A stretch of 64,000 nucleotides of DNA from Haliclystus octoradiatus. Lineage: Eukaryota; Cnidaria; Staurozoa; Stauromedusae; Haliclystidae. The notes under the pieces are model-generated. The model was not told where the DNA came from. It did no database searches and worked only from the letters and a program-made list of their open reading frames with translations. The first letter of the stretch is position 1, and the number at the start of each line of letters is the position of its first letter. The position numbers and the translations under genes were made by a program. The stretch spans positions 13,028,489 to 13,092,488 of the forward strand of contig OU744450.1 in NCBI GenBank assembly GCA_916610825.1, written 5' to 3'. Shown here one piece after another: positions 63,837 through 64,000 of the stretch.

Positions 63837-64000
63837 CTGTCGTAAGGAATATTTTATCATTAGTATAATAATAATAATAATGAATGAAAAAACTATTGAG
63901 TCTCTTTTACATGATGCAATGCACCATACGAGGCAAGGGAGGGGACAAACTCGTAAATAATATATTATTTAGTTCCAACCACATAAACAATACATTTGAA

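Overview
This is animal nuclear DNA: genes are split by GT-AG introns, the sequence is AT-rich, and most of the window is transposable elements. Three host genes can be read: RPLP2 (minus strand, partial, 3165-3600), MED21 (plus strand, six exons from 3660 to 53953) and an SBSPON-like secreted somatomedin B/thrombospondin-1 protein (minus strand, partial, 61851-63836). The mix of Penelope, DIRS, BEL/Pao, Ty3/gypsy, THAP/P and hAT elements points to a non-vertebrate, probably marine, animal. I cannot name the species.

Layout. 1-1700 is a nest of inverted repeats that contains a complete hammerhead ribozyme (774-818). RPLP2 and MED21 are head to head with about 60 bp between them. MED21 intron 1 (3702-10505) holds a hAT-type MITE (3905-4918), a Penelope palindrome (about 5700-5990) and a decayed gypsy (about 6028-10079). 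Intron 2 (10588-50665) is 40 kb long. It holds BEL and LINE debris; a DIRS-like element split by a THAP/P transposon that is itself split by a young gypsy (13021-26050); an old gypsy (28013-34111); an inverted pair of Penelope arrays (34561-45735), one arm of which carries an intact DIRS element (37149-41684); further Penelope ribozyme palindromes; tRNA-derived SINEs; and degenerate repeats. An intact BEL/Pao element with two 514-bp LTRs that look identical (54149-60849) sits 195 bp after the MED21 stop codon. The SBSPON-like gene closes the window.

The most notable system is the set of self-cleaving RNA motifs. Ten hammerheads look complete by their core and helix I: seven in the terminal repeats of Penelope-like elements, one mutated Penelope copy, one in a retrozyme-like repeat and one in a microsatellite-flanked repeat. 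Penelope termini of different families also share a second hairpin downstream of the hammerhead, and its arms covary. Several Penelope remnants have the same outward-facing palindrome layout as the large 34561-45735 pair. The host genes are ordinary housekeeping or secreted-protein genes; MED21 must splice across roughly 48 kb of largely mobile DNA to make a protein of 142 residues.
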